IMG/VR virus record: IMGVR_UViG_3300028392_000059
Coordinates: 1-64,000 of that record
Source of the DNA: a virus
Strand: one strand, 5' to 3'
Length of the DNA: 64,000 nucleotides
The notes below the pieces were generated by a model, which was not told the origin of the DNA, did not search any database, and saw only the letters and a program-made list of their open reading frames with translations. Each line of letters starts with the position of its first letter. The first letter of the stretch is position 1. Shown one piece after another: positions 20,001 through 26,055 of the stretch. Both the position numbers and the translations under genes were made by a program.

Positions 20001-20899
20001 ATTGCAAGATTGATATCACCAAAGAAATAGCTAAGTGACTGCCTAAGCATATTAAAGCCAGCAGCAGCACTTACAGTAGTTTTGTTAAAATCTTTATCGG
20101 TAGAGTCAGCCATCTTTTCGATAGCTGTAATAACTTGGTCCGCTGTCAACTGCCCATTAGCAGCAAATTGACGCATTTGCCCAACAGTCAAGCCTAATGA
20201 TTTTGCAAGACCTTGACCTAAATAGGCCATCTGCTCCATGACAGAGTTGAGCTCTTCACCGCGCAGCGTACCTGAGCCAATACCCTGACCGAGCTGCACA
20301 AGAGCCGCATTAACAGAGTCAATAGAAGAACCAGACAACGTACCAGCTTGCTGAATTGTCTTTGTAATCTTAAGAATACGCTGTGAACTTACATTAGCAC
20401 TTTCAAGCGACTTAGAAAACGTTGTGTAAATAGCAGCATTAGAAGCTAATGACGTACGCGTATCTTGCGATACTTTAAATAATTCACGTTGACGCTGTGT
20501 CAGCTCATACGTATCTTTTGTAACAAGTTTAAGACGATTACGAATAGTGTTAAGATCGTCACCTGCTTGTGCAAATAGCTGTGTACCCTTTGTAGCAGCA
20601 AATGTTGCAGCAATTGTAAGGATAGAGCCTTTAAGCAGACTTAAATTTGCACGCAAATCTGTACTATCACTTGCAACGGCGCGTAAAGAAGAACTACCAC
20701 TGCTACGAAAGTTACGAAATACTGAGCTAGATTCGTTAACAGTACGATTTAGGTCTTTAAAAGGTTTAGTGTCCACATTGCCAATGTTGTTAGCTTTTGA
20801 TCCAGTAAGAATCATTTGTGCTAACGAACGATTAAGACTTTTTAAGTCCTGTTGTGCTTTTGTGGAATTTGTATCGACGTCAATTACAATACCCGACAT
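11033..20899 (-). CDS. Tail tape measure protein with M15-like peptidase domain
   Basis: A 3288-aa protein that sets tail length and reaches the cell envelope during injection. The N-terminus (about 60-260) matches the TIGR02675 tape-measure domain (FAATKGTQLFAQAGDDL, SLASNAAIYTTF). Long helical and Ala-rich hydrophobic stretches follow. Around residues 2690-2800 the motifs SDHYGPDPHALDF and NHIHFGF match zinc-dependent D,D-peptidases of family M15. The C-terminus has the usual GG-x-V-x-GPGTGTSDSIPAMLSDGEFV signature. ATG at 20899 has AAGGA upstream. A terminator separates it from the preceding gene. Confidence 0.93.
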   Translation of the reverse strand: MSGIVIDVDTNSTKAQQDLKSLNRSLAQMILTGSKANNIGNVDTKPFKDLNRTVNESSSVFRNFRSSGSSSLRAVASDSTDLRANLSLLKGSILTIAATFAATKGTQLFAQAGDDLNTIRNRLKLVTKDTYELTQRQRELFKVSQDTRTSLASNAAIYTTFSKSLESANVSSQRILKITKTIQQAGTLSGSSIDSVNAALVQLGQGIGSGTLRGEELNSVMEQMAYLGQGLAKSLGLTVGQMRQFAANGQLTADQVITAIEKMADSTDKDFNKTTVSAAAGFNMLRQSLSYFFGDINLAIGFSSKLGSSFASMAKGISGSSDSITLKLLTVKNAFNNYLANLDMLNKHKFNIGDVFNVSSTKTELKKQSALILQEFKAFFGKSQEAAVPPNLIQKLFSRVKKPTKENSFFDVGDTRKSVEAIVDTLAQFARTFEIFVRNIARTVPYITLPFVRFKETIIANFAKSGKAVDVFIYKSLLPLNRSLEAVAETLTLGSFSDNFAGRALVDLFKSRSIVEFAANLSKVNDIIDNHLIRLDNWDYIFKEKERVLFKSWVWPAQTFLIKLGLIDNQLIRIRDTRLDRLAQYFRLAGDAAKRLYDDLIAPDLSKFIYNIKVSLYVVLKTVSDTFKASFSFKRGVAFGKSLVDGIVAGTKGLASLFTGIVEKSSSLDGYSKGLGKAIVGIVLGLLKSIAAGVVGVFTGVASEIYKQLTTIDYGAVFDSLKNAANAAIGYVIQMFKSLLNYANSHLGGVESRIQKFGTYVKGVFYDIWDKVVGHSYWPDLVDGVNKHTTRLSSSTDYIGKFKDFIINVFKKLLEKVQTFAGKFGSSFSEIAFTIKSINWGESAKNIANSFVSILYAAFALVKSEGVGKVFAIGYLLSVIDTATGGAVAKLAPSIGDAAGKIGAEFAKHLFTAMLEDIILVGKALPRILESFLVGLVPALQGPLNFFDNLIPIFSNGVIGSIAAIALAYAKFSGMKFKDIFTVIFGRPGTEKRAPKAGIFNALFQGYAGPLIGNASKLNITKRLATDFFDEPKFAALAAGIISLGFTDAFKLTEVSQAAIPFLAIAIFGKDGGARFLKDVSSIGLKLVGDVVGTLGSALVHAALPQTAIDKFTNSFDGIFTSLSASTRRQKGPIAKALDEVKNDFKNVFDNIIANRKRYAAGEIDLKSMLFTRQTGNAGGIPTFEKTDFKKSFRNLKDSVKGTNITPTLSVGDISKSTKEKLIKLVAIIKSGSAIIGATFVELIANTLSGLKASMIRFFAFVEPYFKSLGTLLKSKLFLVAAAISVTIGLAGTAQAAVSASGAFSNLGSSIGTIAVSTLVLTAALRGLSAVWKGFSTFKSTKNSFINDSVGGKLEDFKSLQREKKMYALDDYDKISKKDRKAQGLPSRTGFIKQINADQATELATKRAELTKSLVPGANAAGWKAATADVKTYIGTITASPIFSTAWWGERMKAVKAFWAAMTVENALGGVSKLADVLKNIAKPNKANPVSAVEGAVTDNIAAGAAGGISASFGKLLKPLLGMLGGFGAMLLGAGRLVWGAFAGLVEVVLGVTADVWVPIAVTGALLAAAFVGFIGPFDKFSDNIKWLGDNVLGLFGVEAKTDVGKSSKLATDYGKNKVAGQDFNYANELQNIDLGKLSADEQAALDSYLKTAQDAFANLAEKAKSGNNEETKLLAQAQYNEVLDRLARYATIDPNRKTGNEVTQQRVAAAQQNIAGGDSSLTGNFSRLIFGPGGDGFVEAVFYKMGKGISDAMKLVGHELYVDTAAVVGGLAWAAEQLGIGFLNLAKTFLNSDISKFVQDVTGVTSVIDVLTGLGSGISSLYDGVRDRIKDPSIAQAQRYNTFDAAISKEAEKYYKFAKPGAYEPTKSKARLAYDQANPDAVNKSQAQVNYDIAAKKFNEASARVLKTTREGYRSYEGDNSQADFIKRSLREKTIADQAGLAKIKAAKAVVDLGKHQLDIAKQTERLKSVGTDAANLGIGFSANDMSKFNGLDKDLAQYKLYADQHLEAQKAFQDSSTLSARKFAQERLASTEASAKALIDINTNDLLLGTQAQQQSGALGGSVSVDALTAFKISGDKASKAFSEASSEYLRLKAELDSAPSDAAPAYLQDLRNKANDARLSLQKMAPKDFSLEGINSALQKFDVPTLSMSEYINLPTKDIVDLTQKIQEVNVASVDANNALNKLGSDPSALENYQAKLRQVISDTYDLKIASANALSRSIQTITDNGISGAAGASLAGITDPNILSSNVRSTKALKLQKTISDANVNAYSQQKYINDNQGKVDPKYIKMASDSLTENANKAAQAQVALSALGTKSGGESRHKDRYGFKELLADINEAGIEINALSFARLSQDARSNVSSVAAEIHKIEEALKKAAPTQDVSSLLTKKAELLGKIREKLVASFSNTGKGFFDSLSRSGLTDAATIARIDTQQLQQLVELDKKIQLKKLKADDTSNLQEAIQLQAEALKLERERDVMLQKLTISADKYAERINEAFSTSLDAVNTGVFGVQFSAYLANAADAVKAKLQAFADAGVSSFAFARKLKQTGEYISLFSDISNSFADAWERGAKTGLAKIKEIFPNFDLNERQFNKLPQDQRKKITSDAVNTDFFSKALELPNLTPGLGKIINDAFLKPGADLEALRKSFEELFKTEFGQDLKDFLATPLDKNTKATEDNTKALLGKLNTSETTTLTAKDVASAIKAEWPTAIIKDPAKHKRLTADGNVSDHYGPDPHALDFSVPGVRLTTKAVEAALAKYGIKPRYNAGGTKQVFGPDMGPHGINDKSHKNHIHFGFADTRQTSTADPQIATIDTPKPIDYANKPHDLFRASDALLAARDHKLAAGRADLIPEATRIAASPKQQIKLNKAADDIRAKMEEIDTAVANGLPTDKLAKQLKDMREDLDKFSNSILNADSIFKKLGDTIATSLDSNLKTALYDAFTGKGDFFKTIFDGLSSDILHTIVNSMTDSITGENGFITKAIKGVFDGSIFGGQKQDTSGVGSLFDTVSAFDASSKTPWTFGQGLDPSGSGAMSLAGLPDVGSNLTSDFGALGNSLTSLPDMSGSIAPISNGIGGLLGKGGAALGGDITGSLTDGADVLGSTFGSSTDALTKGLGDTFKTSTDTLTKGIGKSLGGAGGGMGGLAGAAGGLGALFGTLIGSFFADGGHVSGPGTGTSDSIPAMLSDGEFVVNAKATKKHGNLLRAINSGTITKLAKGGPASGNNLGAPILALPTMSTIDQSKLTAKADGGKTEINLGITGDISRQTRAEIYNLLPQIAAGVNAHNKEKGYK

Positions 20900-20912
20900 C
20901 TCAATTCCTTAA

Positions 20913-20955
20913 ATAAAAAGCCCCCACCAAGTCCGGTTAAGGAGCCTAGTGAGGG
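20913..20955 (-). terminator. Intrinsic terminator before the tape measure gene
   Basis: On the minus strand a stem of about 12 pairs (GCCCTCACTAGG with CTTGGTGGGGGC, including G-U pairs) is followed at once by TTTTTATTT. It lies between the tail-completion gene and the tape measure gene inside one head/tail operon. Partial read-through would give more tail tube and capsid mRNA than tape-measure mRNA. Confidence 0.75.
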
Positions 20956-20961
20956 CAAAGA

Positions 20962-21258
20962 TCATGCAGATCTTACGATTGTTCCACTAGGGTTAATACC
21001 CTTTTGTGATAACAAAGTTTCTTCTATAAAGTAAGCAGGTGCTTGCTCAGATGAACCACTATTTAAGCGATCTATATACTCTGCGTCATTTGTGATATGT
21101 TTACCATCATGTGACCACCGACTTTCAGCAAAACCAGTATCAACAGGTGTTGCTTCTTTTAAACGTTCTACAGCCGTGTTTAAGATTTTCAGCTTTTCAG
21201 CTTTCATACGGGCGTCTACTTCTTTCTGTAGATCACCCTTCATTTTAACTGTTATCAT
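20962..21258 (-). CDS. Tail completion / HK97 gp10-like protein
   Basis: A 98-aa protein with TPVDTGFAESRW, ITNDAEYIDRLNSGSS and APAYFIEE, which match the HK97 gp10 / minor tail family (usually 'TPVDTG-LR-SW...NNa-YA--lE-Gts-q-P'). It is shorter than the usual 120-150 aa. It normally sits near the connectors; here it lies after the tail chaperones. Its start overlaps the previous stop (ATGA). Confidence 0.7.
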   Translation of the reverse strand: MITVKMKGDLQKEVDARMKAEKLKILNTAVERLKEATPVDTGFAESRWSHDGKHITNDAEYIDRLNSGSSEQAPAYFIEETLLSQKGINPSGTIVRSA

Positions 21259-21901
21259 AGACTAATCTTATCTCCTCCAACAGCATTCATCATTTTCTGG
21301 AAGAATGCTGATTGAACCAAGGTATCAGCAGGATTACCTGAGCCCTTTCCAGGATTATAGATACGATCAAGACTAGGAAATAACTTCCACGGCTTTTCTT
21401 TAACACCTTGTGCTTGAATTATTTTAGAGGCACGATCATCATCACGCCAGCCATAAGGACGACGTTCAAAATAATCATACCAACCTAATAATTCATCATA
21501 AGGCATTTCATCTTTGAGTTTGTAAACAGGCATTCCCAAATGCAAAGCTATCTCATAAAGAGATAACTCATCATCTGTTAATCGGACTTTCCCTGATCGT
21601 TACCAATACCCGAAAACTTCATGATTTCATTAGAGAGCTTCGAAAGCTCATCCATAGGCCAATTCTCAAAGTGTGCATCTTCAAGATCAGCACCACCTTC
21701 AACAGAAGCACGAATAATAGTACGAAGAATATCAAGACCTGCTTCTTCGTCAGTTTCCAGAGCCTTAGCCTTTTCCTGGATAATCTTAACTTCAGCAACG
21801 GTCAGCTTTGCAATCTTAACGTCAGTTCCAATGAACTTGACATTCTTGGTCATGCGGTGACCAATAAGAGCCATAATACCAGACTTCATAATATCAACCA
21901 T
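21255..21901 (-). CDS. Tail assembly chaperone, frameshift fusion (gpGT-like)
   Basis: Read from the ATG at 21901 with a -1 shift at GGGAAAG (21587-21593), the product is 215 aa: nearly all of the short chaperone plus a C-terminal domain (VRLTDDELSLYEIA, ELLGWYDYFERRPYGW). That domain resembles λ gpT/DUF4035-type extensions. Without the shift the -1 frame has only a TTG (21545) to start from, and no ribosome binding site is visible there. In λ the G and GT proteins bind the tape measure during tail assembly. The gene order tube - chaperones - tape measure fits. Confidence 0.8.
21578..21901 (-). CDS. Tail assembly chaperone, short form (gpG-like)
   Basis: A 107-aa, mostly helical, acidic protein (MVDIMKSGIMALIGH...) made by normal termination at 21578-21580, a few codons after the slippery site. 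ATG at 21901 has AAGGG eight bases upstream. Size, position between tail tube and tape measure, and the conserved slippery heptamer identify it by context as the short member of the gpG/gpGT pair; sequence similarity is weak. Confidence 0.8.
   Translation of the reverse strand: MVDIMKSGIMALIGHRMTKNVKFIGTDVKIAKLTVAEVKIIQEKAKALETDEEAGLDILRTIIRASVEGGADLEDAHFENWPMDELSKLSNEIMKFSGIGNDQGKSD
21587..21593 (-). promoter_or_regulatory. Programmed -1 frameshift site GGGAAAG
   Basis: In the zero frame the codons read CAG GGA AAG TCC GAT TAA, so the heptamer is G GGA AAG, the exact X XXY YYZ pattern and the same heptamer as λ G/GT. Slipping one base back continues AAA GTC CGA TTA into the downstream frame. 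Confidence 0.8.
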
Positions 21902-21902
21902 T

Positions 21903-22139
21903 TTAATTACCCTTAAACTTTTCCGAATTAGCCTGCTGAAAATCATCAAGCTGCTTACGCATTTGGTGAAGAATTGCAAGTGTGTTATAGACTTCCAAAG
22001 ACTTCTCAGGCATGCTGTCAAATTCAGCAACACGATCAAACGTCTTTCGAATACTGATATCAATACTCTTACGCATGTGCTTAGCAGTTGTGCCAAGCAC
22101 GTAACTCATATCGAAGGGCCGATTGGCTTCTTCAGTCAT
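21903..22139 (-). CDS. Hypothetical protein between tail tube and chaperones (78 aa)
   Basis: A soluble helical protein (MTEEANRPFDMSYVLG...QMRKQLDDFQQANSEKFKGN) with a good ribosome binding site (AAGAGAG). The position suggests a tail assembly factor. No family recognised. Confidence 0.65.
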   Translation of the reverse strand: MTEEANRPFDMSYVLGTTAKHMRKSIDISIRKTFDRVAEFDSMPEKSLEVYNTLAILHQMRKQLDDFQQANSEKFKGN

Positions 22140-22156
22140 AATCTCTCTTTCTAATT

Positions 22157-22181
22157 GGGGACGCCCTTGTGAGACGTCCCC
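22157..22181 (-). terminator. Hairpin after the tail tube gene
   Basis: A perfect stem GGGGACG/CGTCCCC with an 11-nt loop lies 9 bases beyond the tail tube stop. On the minus strand an A-run precedes it and AATTAG follows, so the T-run is on the opposite side. It may be a partial terminator or an mRNA-stabilising hairpin for the abundant tube transcript. Confidence 0.5.
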
Positions 22182-22190
22182 TTTTTAACA

Positions 22191-22778
22191 TTAGATGGTG
22201 TAAGCACCCCAGAACTGACCCTGAATAGACAGAGTCAGCGTAGCAGTGTTTGCATCAGTAAGCTGCGGAGCAACAGTGAGCGCTTCGAACTTACCAACCC
22301 AGTAATACTGCGAGTTTTGCACAGTACCAATACCAGCAGCGGTAGAAGCATAAGCTGTTGCAGTAGTACCAGTCGGCTTAGCATTCATAACCGCAAGGCG
22401 GAAAGGATACTGCTTACCGTTACCAACCAGCGGAGCAAGAAGCGAAGTGCTATCAAGACCCCATTCGTTGGAAACATAGTTCAGTGTAAGCTCAAGCGAA
22501 GGTGCATCCGCCTGACCCTGAACCTGCGAAGACGTTGCCTGACCATAGGTAGGAACGTTAACAATATTAGCAGGTGTACCAATCGGAGGATACTCACGAA
22601 TGTTGTCCATGCTGACAAACGTACCAGCAGCACGCGTACCACCAACAGTAGGGATTTCAGTAACAAAGAGAGCCTGCCAACCAGCAGCAGTAGTCGGAAA
22701 GGTGGTAACGTCAGTTGTCGGAAGAGCAACGGAGAGATCAGTATAGATACCCGCGCCAATACCAGAGATATGTGCCAT
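22191..22778 (-). CDS. Major tail tube protein
   Basis: A 195-aa β-rich, low-charge protein (MAHISGIGAGIYTDLSVALP...) that should polymerise into the tail tube. Size, Thr/Ala/Gly-rich composition, position between the tail terminator and the chaperone pair, and a C-terminal strand segment (NTATLTLSIQGQFWGAYTI) support this. Codons use more G and C than in the accessory block, as in the capsid gene. Confidence 0.8.
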   Translation of the reverse strand: MAHISGIGAGIYTDLSVALPTTDVTTFPTTAAGWQALFVTEIPTVGGTRAAGTFVSMDNIREYPPIGTPANIVNVPTYGQATSSQVQGQADAPSLELTLNYVSNEWGLDSTSLLAPLVGNGKQYPFRLAVMNAKPTGTTATAYASTAAGIGTVQNSQYYWVGKFEALTVAPQLTDANTATLTLSIQGQFWGAYTI

Positions 22779-22780
22779 TT

Positions 22781-23188
22781 TTAATTAACTCCAAACAAAT
22801 TAAACGGTATTGTGTATTGTGAACGCACAAGTGTCTTGTTGTCACTATCAATGCCCTTAGGCACCATAGTGCTACGATCAAACTGCACGTTTCGGCTTGC
22901 AGAAATGATTACAGTTTTGTTGCACAGATAATCATCTAGCTTATCAGCTATAGCAGAAGCTCTTGACGGACCAAGGCCGCTGGCTGTATAGATATCAATA
23001 ATGACAATACCTGAAATTGAAACACGATTAATGCCCTTACCAGAAGGTATAATCGTTACTTTAACGAATTCATCACCAGCGTTTGAAGCTACAACATCTT
23101 GCGGAAATGTCTTTATATTTTCGGCTGTCCAGGTATTCAGACCAAAAATTGAAAAGATAGCTTGCTGTGTAGCACTATATCTTCCCAT
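22781..23188 (-). CDS. Tail terminator protein (gpU-like)
   Basis: A 135-aa protein with a helix-strand pattern (MGRYSATQQAIFSIFG, then GINRVSISGIVIIDIYTASG, then SRASAIADKLDDYL) typical of the tail terminator/DUF4128 group, which caps the tail before head joining. The start at 23188 has AGGGAAG upstream and lies two bases after the previous stop. It is directly ahead of the tube gene. Confidence 0.65.
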   Translation of the reverse strand: MGRYSATQQAIFSIFGLNTWTAENIKTFPQDVVASNAGDEFVKVTIIPSGKGINRVSISGIVIIDIYTASGLGPSRASAIADKLDDYLCNKTVIISASRNVQFDRSTMVPKGIDSDNKTLVRSQYTIPFNLFGVN

Positions 23189-23189
23189 A

Positions 23190-23543
23190 TTAAACTTCCC
23201 TAAAGATATTGAATATCCATACTCTTCCAGTTTCCTTGAGAGCATCACCAATACGCCACGTATTACCACTGTAAGAAAGCGTATCGTACAACGACAAACT
23301 TCCAACGTCAATGGCTTTTACCATCACCGTCTTTGTGATTGTATTGGAATTCTTTTGAGGCTTTTTCTGGTCAAGTTCAATCAATTTGATTGTAACAGGA
23401 GTGTCAGAAGTTTTAGAAAGTGTACCTGCATTAAAATCAAATGTTGCAGATAATGCCTTTGTAAATGTAGCATCTACAGCAAGATCTTTAACTTTGTTGA
23501 ATGCAGATACAACTTGCCTATCAATCAGCGCAGCATAACTCAC
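23190..23543 (-). CDS. Head-tail connector / head closure protein
   Basis: A 117-aa protein between the capsid-side adaptor and the tail terminator, the usual place of the head closure or neck protein. The start is taken as GTG 23543 because GTGA overlaps the previous stop and GGAGG lies six bases upstream; a TTG at 23555 is less likely. β-rich second half (SLYDTLSYSGNTWRIGDAL). Assignment is from position. Confidence 0.6.
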   Translation of the reverse strand: MSYAALIDRQVVSAFNKVKDLAVDATFTKALSATFDFNAGTLSKTSDTPVTIKLIELDQKKPQKNSNTITKTVMVKAIDVGSLSLYDTLSYSGNTWRIGDALKETGRVWIFNIFREV

Positions 23544-24013
23544 CAAGCCCTCCAAACGTTGAAGGCACCTTTGTTAATCAGAAGTGGTTGAAAGATACGC
23601 TTAACATGTAAGGGTATGACAGACGCATTCCTAATATTGGTAAGATTAATAGGACCAAGCTGAAGGTTTTCTACCAAACCTGTATTATCTAGAAGACCAT
23701 CATTGTTTAACAAATGATAGCTAAGCTCATAAGTAGCTGTTAGAATACGCGTTGGCGTAGTATCAGTATTTACTTGCCTACCTAGACGAGGATCAAAGTA
23801 TGAGATTATACGCGGAAATGCCAGAAGTTGAGTGTCACTTACAGCAAATCCATCCCATGTCAGATTGTCAAGTAAAGCCGTTGCAGTGACCAAAGCTTGT
23901 GCTTTTTGTGTATCACTTGCTTGTTCCCAAGCAGCAACGTCTAAACGGTCTGCAAAATAACTATTGGCTTCATCAACCGTAACATAGCTATTAACATTTT
24001 TGGAAAGTGCCAT
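23540..24013 (-). CDS. Head-tail adaptor (DnaT_2-like, gp6-like)
   Basis: A 157-aa helical protein whose opening (NSYVTVDEANSYFADRL-like spacing, then AAWEQASDTQKAQALVTAT and AFPR) matches the family labelled 'DnaT-like ssDNA-binding' (DnaT_2) that occurs as a head-tail adaptor after capsid genes. The family name is misleading; the position right behind the major capsid gene supports an adaptor role. Confidence 0.75.
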   Translation of the reverse strand: MALSKNVNSYVTVDEANSYFADRLDVAAWEQASDTQKAQALVTATALLDNLTWDGFAVSDTQLLAFPRIISYFDPRLGRQVNTDTTPTRILTATYELSYHLLNNDGLLDNTGLVENLQLGPINLTNIRNASVIPLHVKRIFQPLLINKGAFNVWRAW

Positions 24014-24027
24014 AAGTGACTACTCTA

Positions 24028-25215
24028 TTACTGGTGGAAGATCGGCAGAATACCGAGCGACAGAGCAGACATAGCCTTACGCTGCCAAATGCCACGCACG
24101 TTGGCAATGTTAGCATCAACCATACCAGCGACTGTACGCTTAGTAGTACCATCCATAACCGACATATAGTCAGCATCCGACGGGAAAGCTTCTTCAGGAC
24201 CGGCCCAGCTATAACCAGCAGGAGCGACCACATAACCCCAACGATGCCACACTTCAGTGGTACCACCACCCTGATAAGCACCCGGATTACGGAAGATTTC
24301 AGTATCATCAGGGATAGCAAGCGATTCCATCGCAAGCGCACCCGGAAGCACGATAAACGATGTAAACGAGTTAGCCGTAATATCAACACCAGCACCAATA
24401 TTCAGCTTTGTGATTTCCGCAGAAGTCAAAGCAGTATTAGCACGCGTGTTAATCAGACGAAACTTGCCCTGGAAGATAGTCGAAAACTCGACATTACCAT
24501 CAACAACACGATCTTCATCAACAAGGTTAGCCGAACGCAGCGAAGCCATAATAGCCGGGCTGGTAACAAGGTAAGCATAATCGGGCTCATAGTCTTTATA
24601 AGCCATACCAAAGGCACGAATAAAGGCTTCAGCACGAGCAGCACCCTGCACAGCAGCAGTAGCAGCAATAACAGGAGCAGCACCAAGGTCAACATAGAAA
24701 CCATAACGACGATCAGTAGGATCATTGTAGAAGGTTTGACCACCAAGACCAGCAGAACCACTACCAGTAGCAGCACCGTTAAGCACTTCCGAAACGGCAA
24801 CACCCTTAAGCACAGACAGAATAGCGTTATGCTCATCTTGTGCATGCGTCTCACCAAAGTCACGACCAAGCTTAGCAAGACCATCAACCTGCGTCACAAC
24901 CTGCTGCAGATTAATCTTTTCATAACCATGCGTACGCACAGTCTTAATGTACTGCTGATAGTCAGAACCATAAGTGGTCTTGGTACCAGCGGTAGAGTCA
25001 GTAAGCGAGGCAACGTTAATGGTAGGGTTCAGCGGCTTAAACCAGCGCATCTGACCAATAAACGTTTCAGTAGCAGTATCAATCTGCGGGTTACCACTAA
25101 CAATAGCGGTAGACGACAGCTTCTTTGCATTAGTATAGGCTTCGTCGGAATACGCGCCAAGCGTCTCCTGAAGCACAAAGTTAGTAGCGCCAGCAGGCGA
25201 AACCGGAGTAGGCAT
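24028..25215 (-). CDS. Major capsid protein
   Basis: A 395-aa protein between the scaffold and the head-tail adaptor. It has a long E-loop-like segment, a helical spine (QGAARAEAFIRAFGMAYKDYEP), a P-domain-like region (YLVTSPAIMASLRSANLVDED) and strands near the C-terminus, consistent with the HK97 fold. Codon choice is the most G/C-rich in the window, as expected for the most highly made protein. No cleavage protease gene is evident nearby, so maturation may not need proteolysis. Confidence 0.88.
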   Translation of the reverse strand: MPTPVSPAGATNFVLQETLGAYSDEAYTNAKKLSSTAIVSGNPQIDTATETFIGQMRWFKPLNPTINVASLTDSTAGTKTTYGSDYQQYIKTVRTHGYEKINLQQVVTQVDGLAKLGRDFGETHAQDEHNAILSVLKGVAVSEVLNGAATGSGSAGLGGQTFYNDPTDRRYGFYVDLGAAPVIAATAAVQGAARAEAFIRAFGMAYKDYEPDYAYLVTSPAIMASLRSANLVDEDRVVDGNVEFSTIFQGKFRLINTRANTALTSAEITKLNIGAGVDITANSFTSFIVLPGALAMESLAIPDDTEIFRNPGAYQGGGTTEVWHRWGYVVAPAGYSWAGPEEAFPSDADYMSVMDGTTKRTVAGMVDANIANVRGIWQRKAMSALSLGILPIFHQ

Positions 25216-25228
25216 TTAATTAATTCCC

Positions 25229-25924
25229 TTAGGCACGCTTACGGAGATTTCCTTCCGCAGCAAGTTTCAGAACATCAGCCTGAGACATACCAAAGAGTGA
25301 CTTACCCTTTGTATCTGCAGGTGTTGTAGTTGTTGTAGTTGTTGATGTACCGCCACCAGACGAACGCTTAGCCTTAAGCAAGAATGAATTGTCATCGTGC
25401 TCTAAGAAAGACTTAACGAATGCTGCAATAGTAACACCGCTCCTATGAACCCATTCACCAGCATCATTCTTATGAAGTTCAGATGTAATGTCACGCTTTG
25501 CCATTTCAGCAGCTTTGGCATTTCTGAATTCGTATCCTGCAAGAACATTGCTAACGGCAATATCGCGCGTGTTCACTACATCACGCTCTTCAAGCTCACG
25601 AATCTTAGCTTCCATGTCGGCACGCTCACGTTCGAAAGCTTCTTGCAATTTACCTTCATCTTTAAGACGCTGAGTCTCACGATCACGATCAGCCTTTTCA
25701 CGTTCAGCAAGCTTCTTTGCGGCATCATCACGAGCAGCATAGGCAGCATCAAGCTTACGCTTCATATCTGCTTTAGCTTCGTCAATCGCCTTTTGAACTT
25801 CTGTACGCTTGTCTTCAGCTTCAACGGGAGTACCATCTTCGTTCTTTGTCGGATCGTAGTCAGGATTATCAATCATCTGACCTTCATTTTCAGGATCAGG
25901 GATTTGCTTAGGATTAACTAACAT
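25229..25924 (-). CDS. Capsid scaffolding protein
   Basis: A 231-aa, highly charged, helical protein. A Pro/Asp-rich N-terminus is followed by a long coiled coil (about residues 40-115, with VQKAIDEAKADMKRKLDAA and ERADMEAKIRELEER) and a poly-Thr linker (around 200-207), then a basic C-terminus (LRKRA) that would bind the capsid shell. It immediately precedes the capsid gene. First gene downstream of the motif at 26036-26051. Confidence 0.85.
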   Translation of the reverse strand: MLVNPKQIPDPENEGQMIDNPDYDPTKNEDGTPVEAEDKRTEVQKAIDEAKADMKRKLDAAYAARDDAAKKLAEREKADRDRETQRLKDEGKLQEAFERERADMEAKIRELEERDVVNTRDIAVSNVLAGYEFRNAKAAEMAKRDITSELHKNDAGEWVHRSGVTIAAFVKSFLEHDDNSFLLKAKRSSGGGTSTTTTTTTPADTKGKSLFGMSQADVLKLAAEGNLRKRA

Positions 25925-26035
25925 TATTCTTAGTCCTTTGAGTACAACTCATGAAATACAAGAGCACGGCTCTTATACTAAACTATGTAGATATAGGTCA
26001 TTTCAACACACAAGTTTTCCTGACCCATACCTGGG

Positions 26036-26051
26036 TTAATTTAACGGGGTC
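26036..26051 (-). promoter_or_regulatory. Conserved 16-bp promoter-like motif, copy at capsid/tail unit
   Basis: Minus-strand GACCCCGTTAAATTAA is an exact match to the five-copy element. It lies 5 bases beyond the stop of the polymerase gene, in the 131-bp gap ahead of the scaffold gene. A short inverted repeat follows directly (CCCA ggta TGGG). Proposed promoter of the capsid-tail unit. Confidence 0.7.
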
Positions 26052-26055
26052 TGCA

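Noticed and set aside
24016-25329. 437-aa plus-strand frame opposite the capsid and scaffold genes
   Set aside because: It mirrors the capsid reading frame, has a skewed composition (Thr/Ser/Arg/Asn-rich, no domain) and no ribosome binding site context; all other evidence points to the minus strand.
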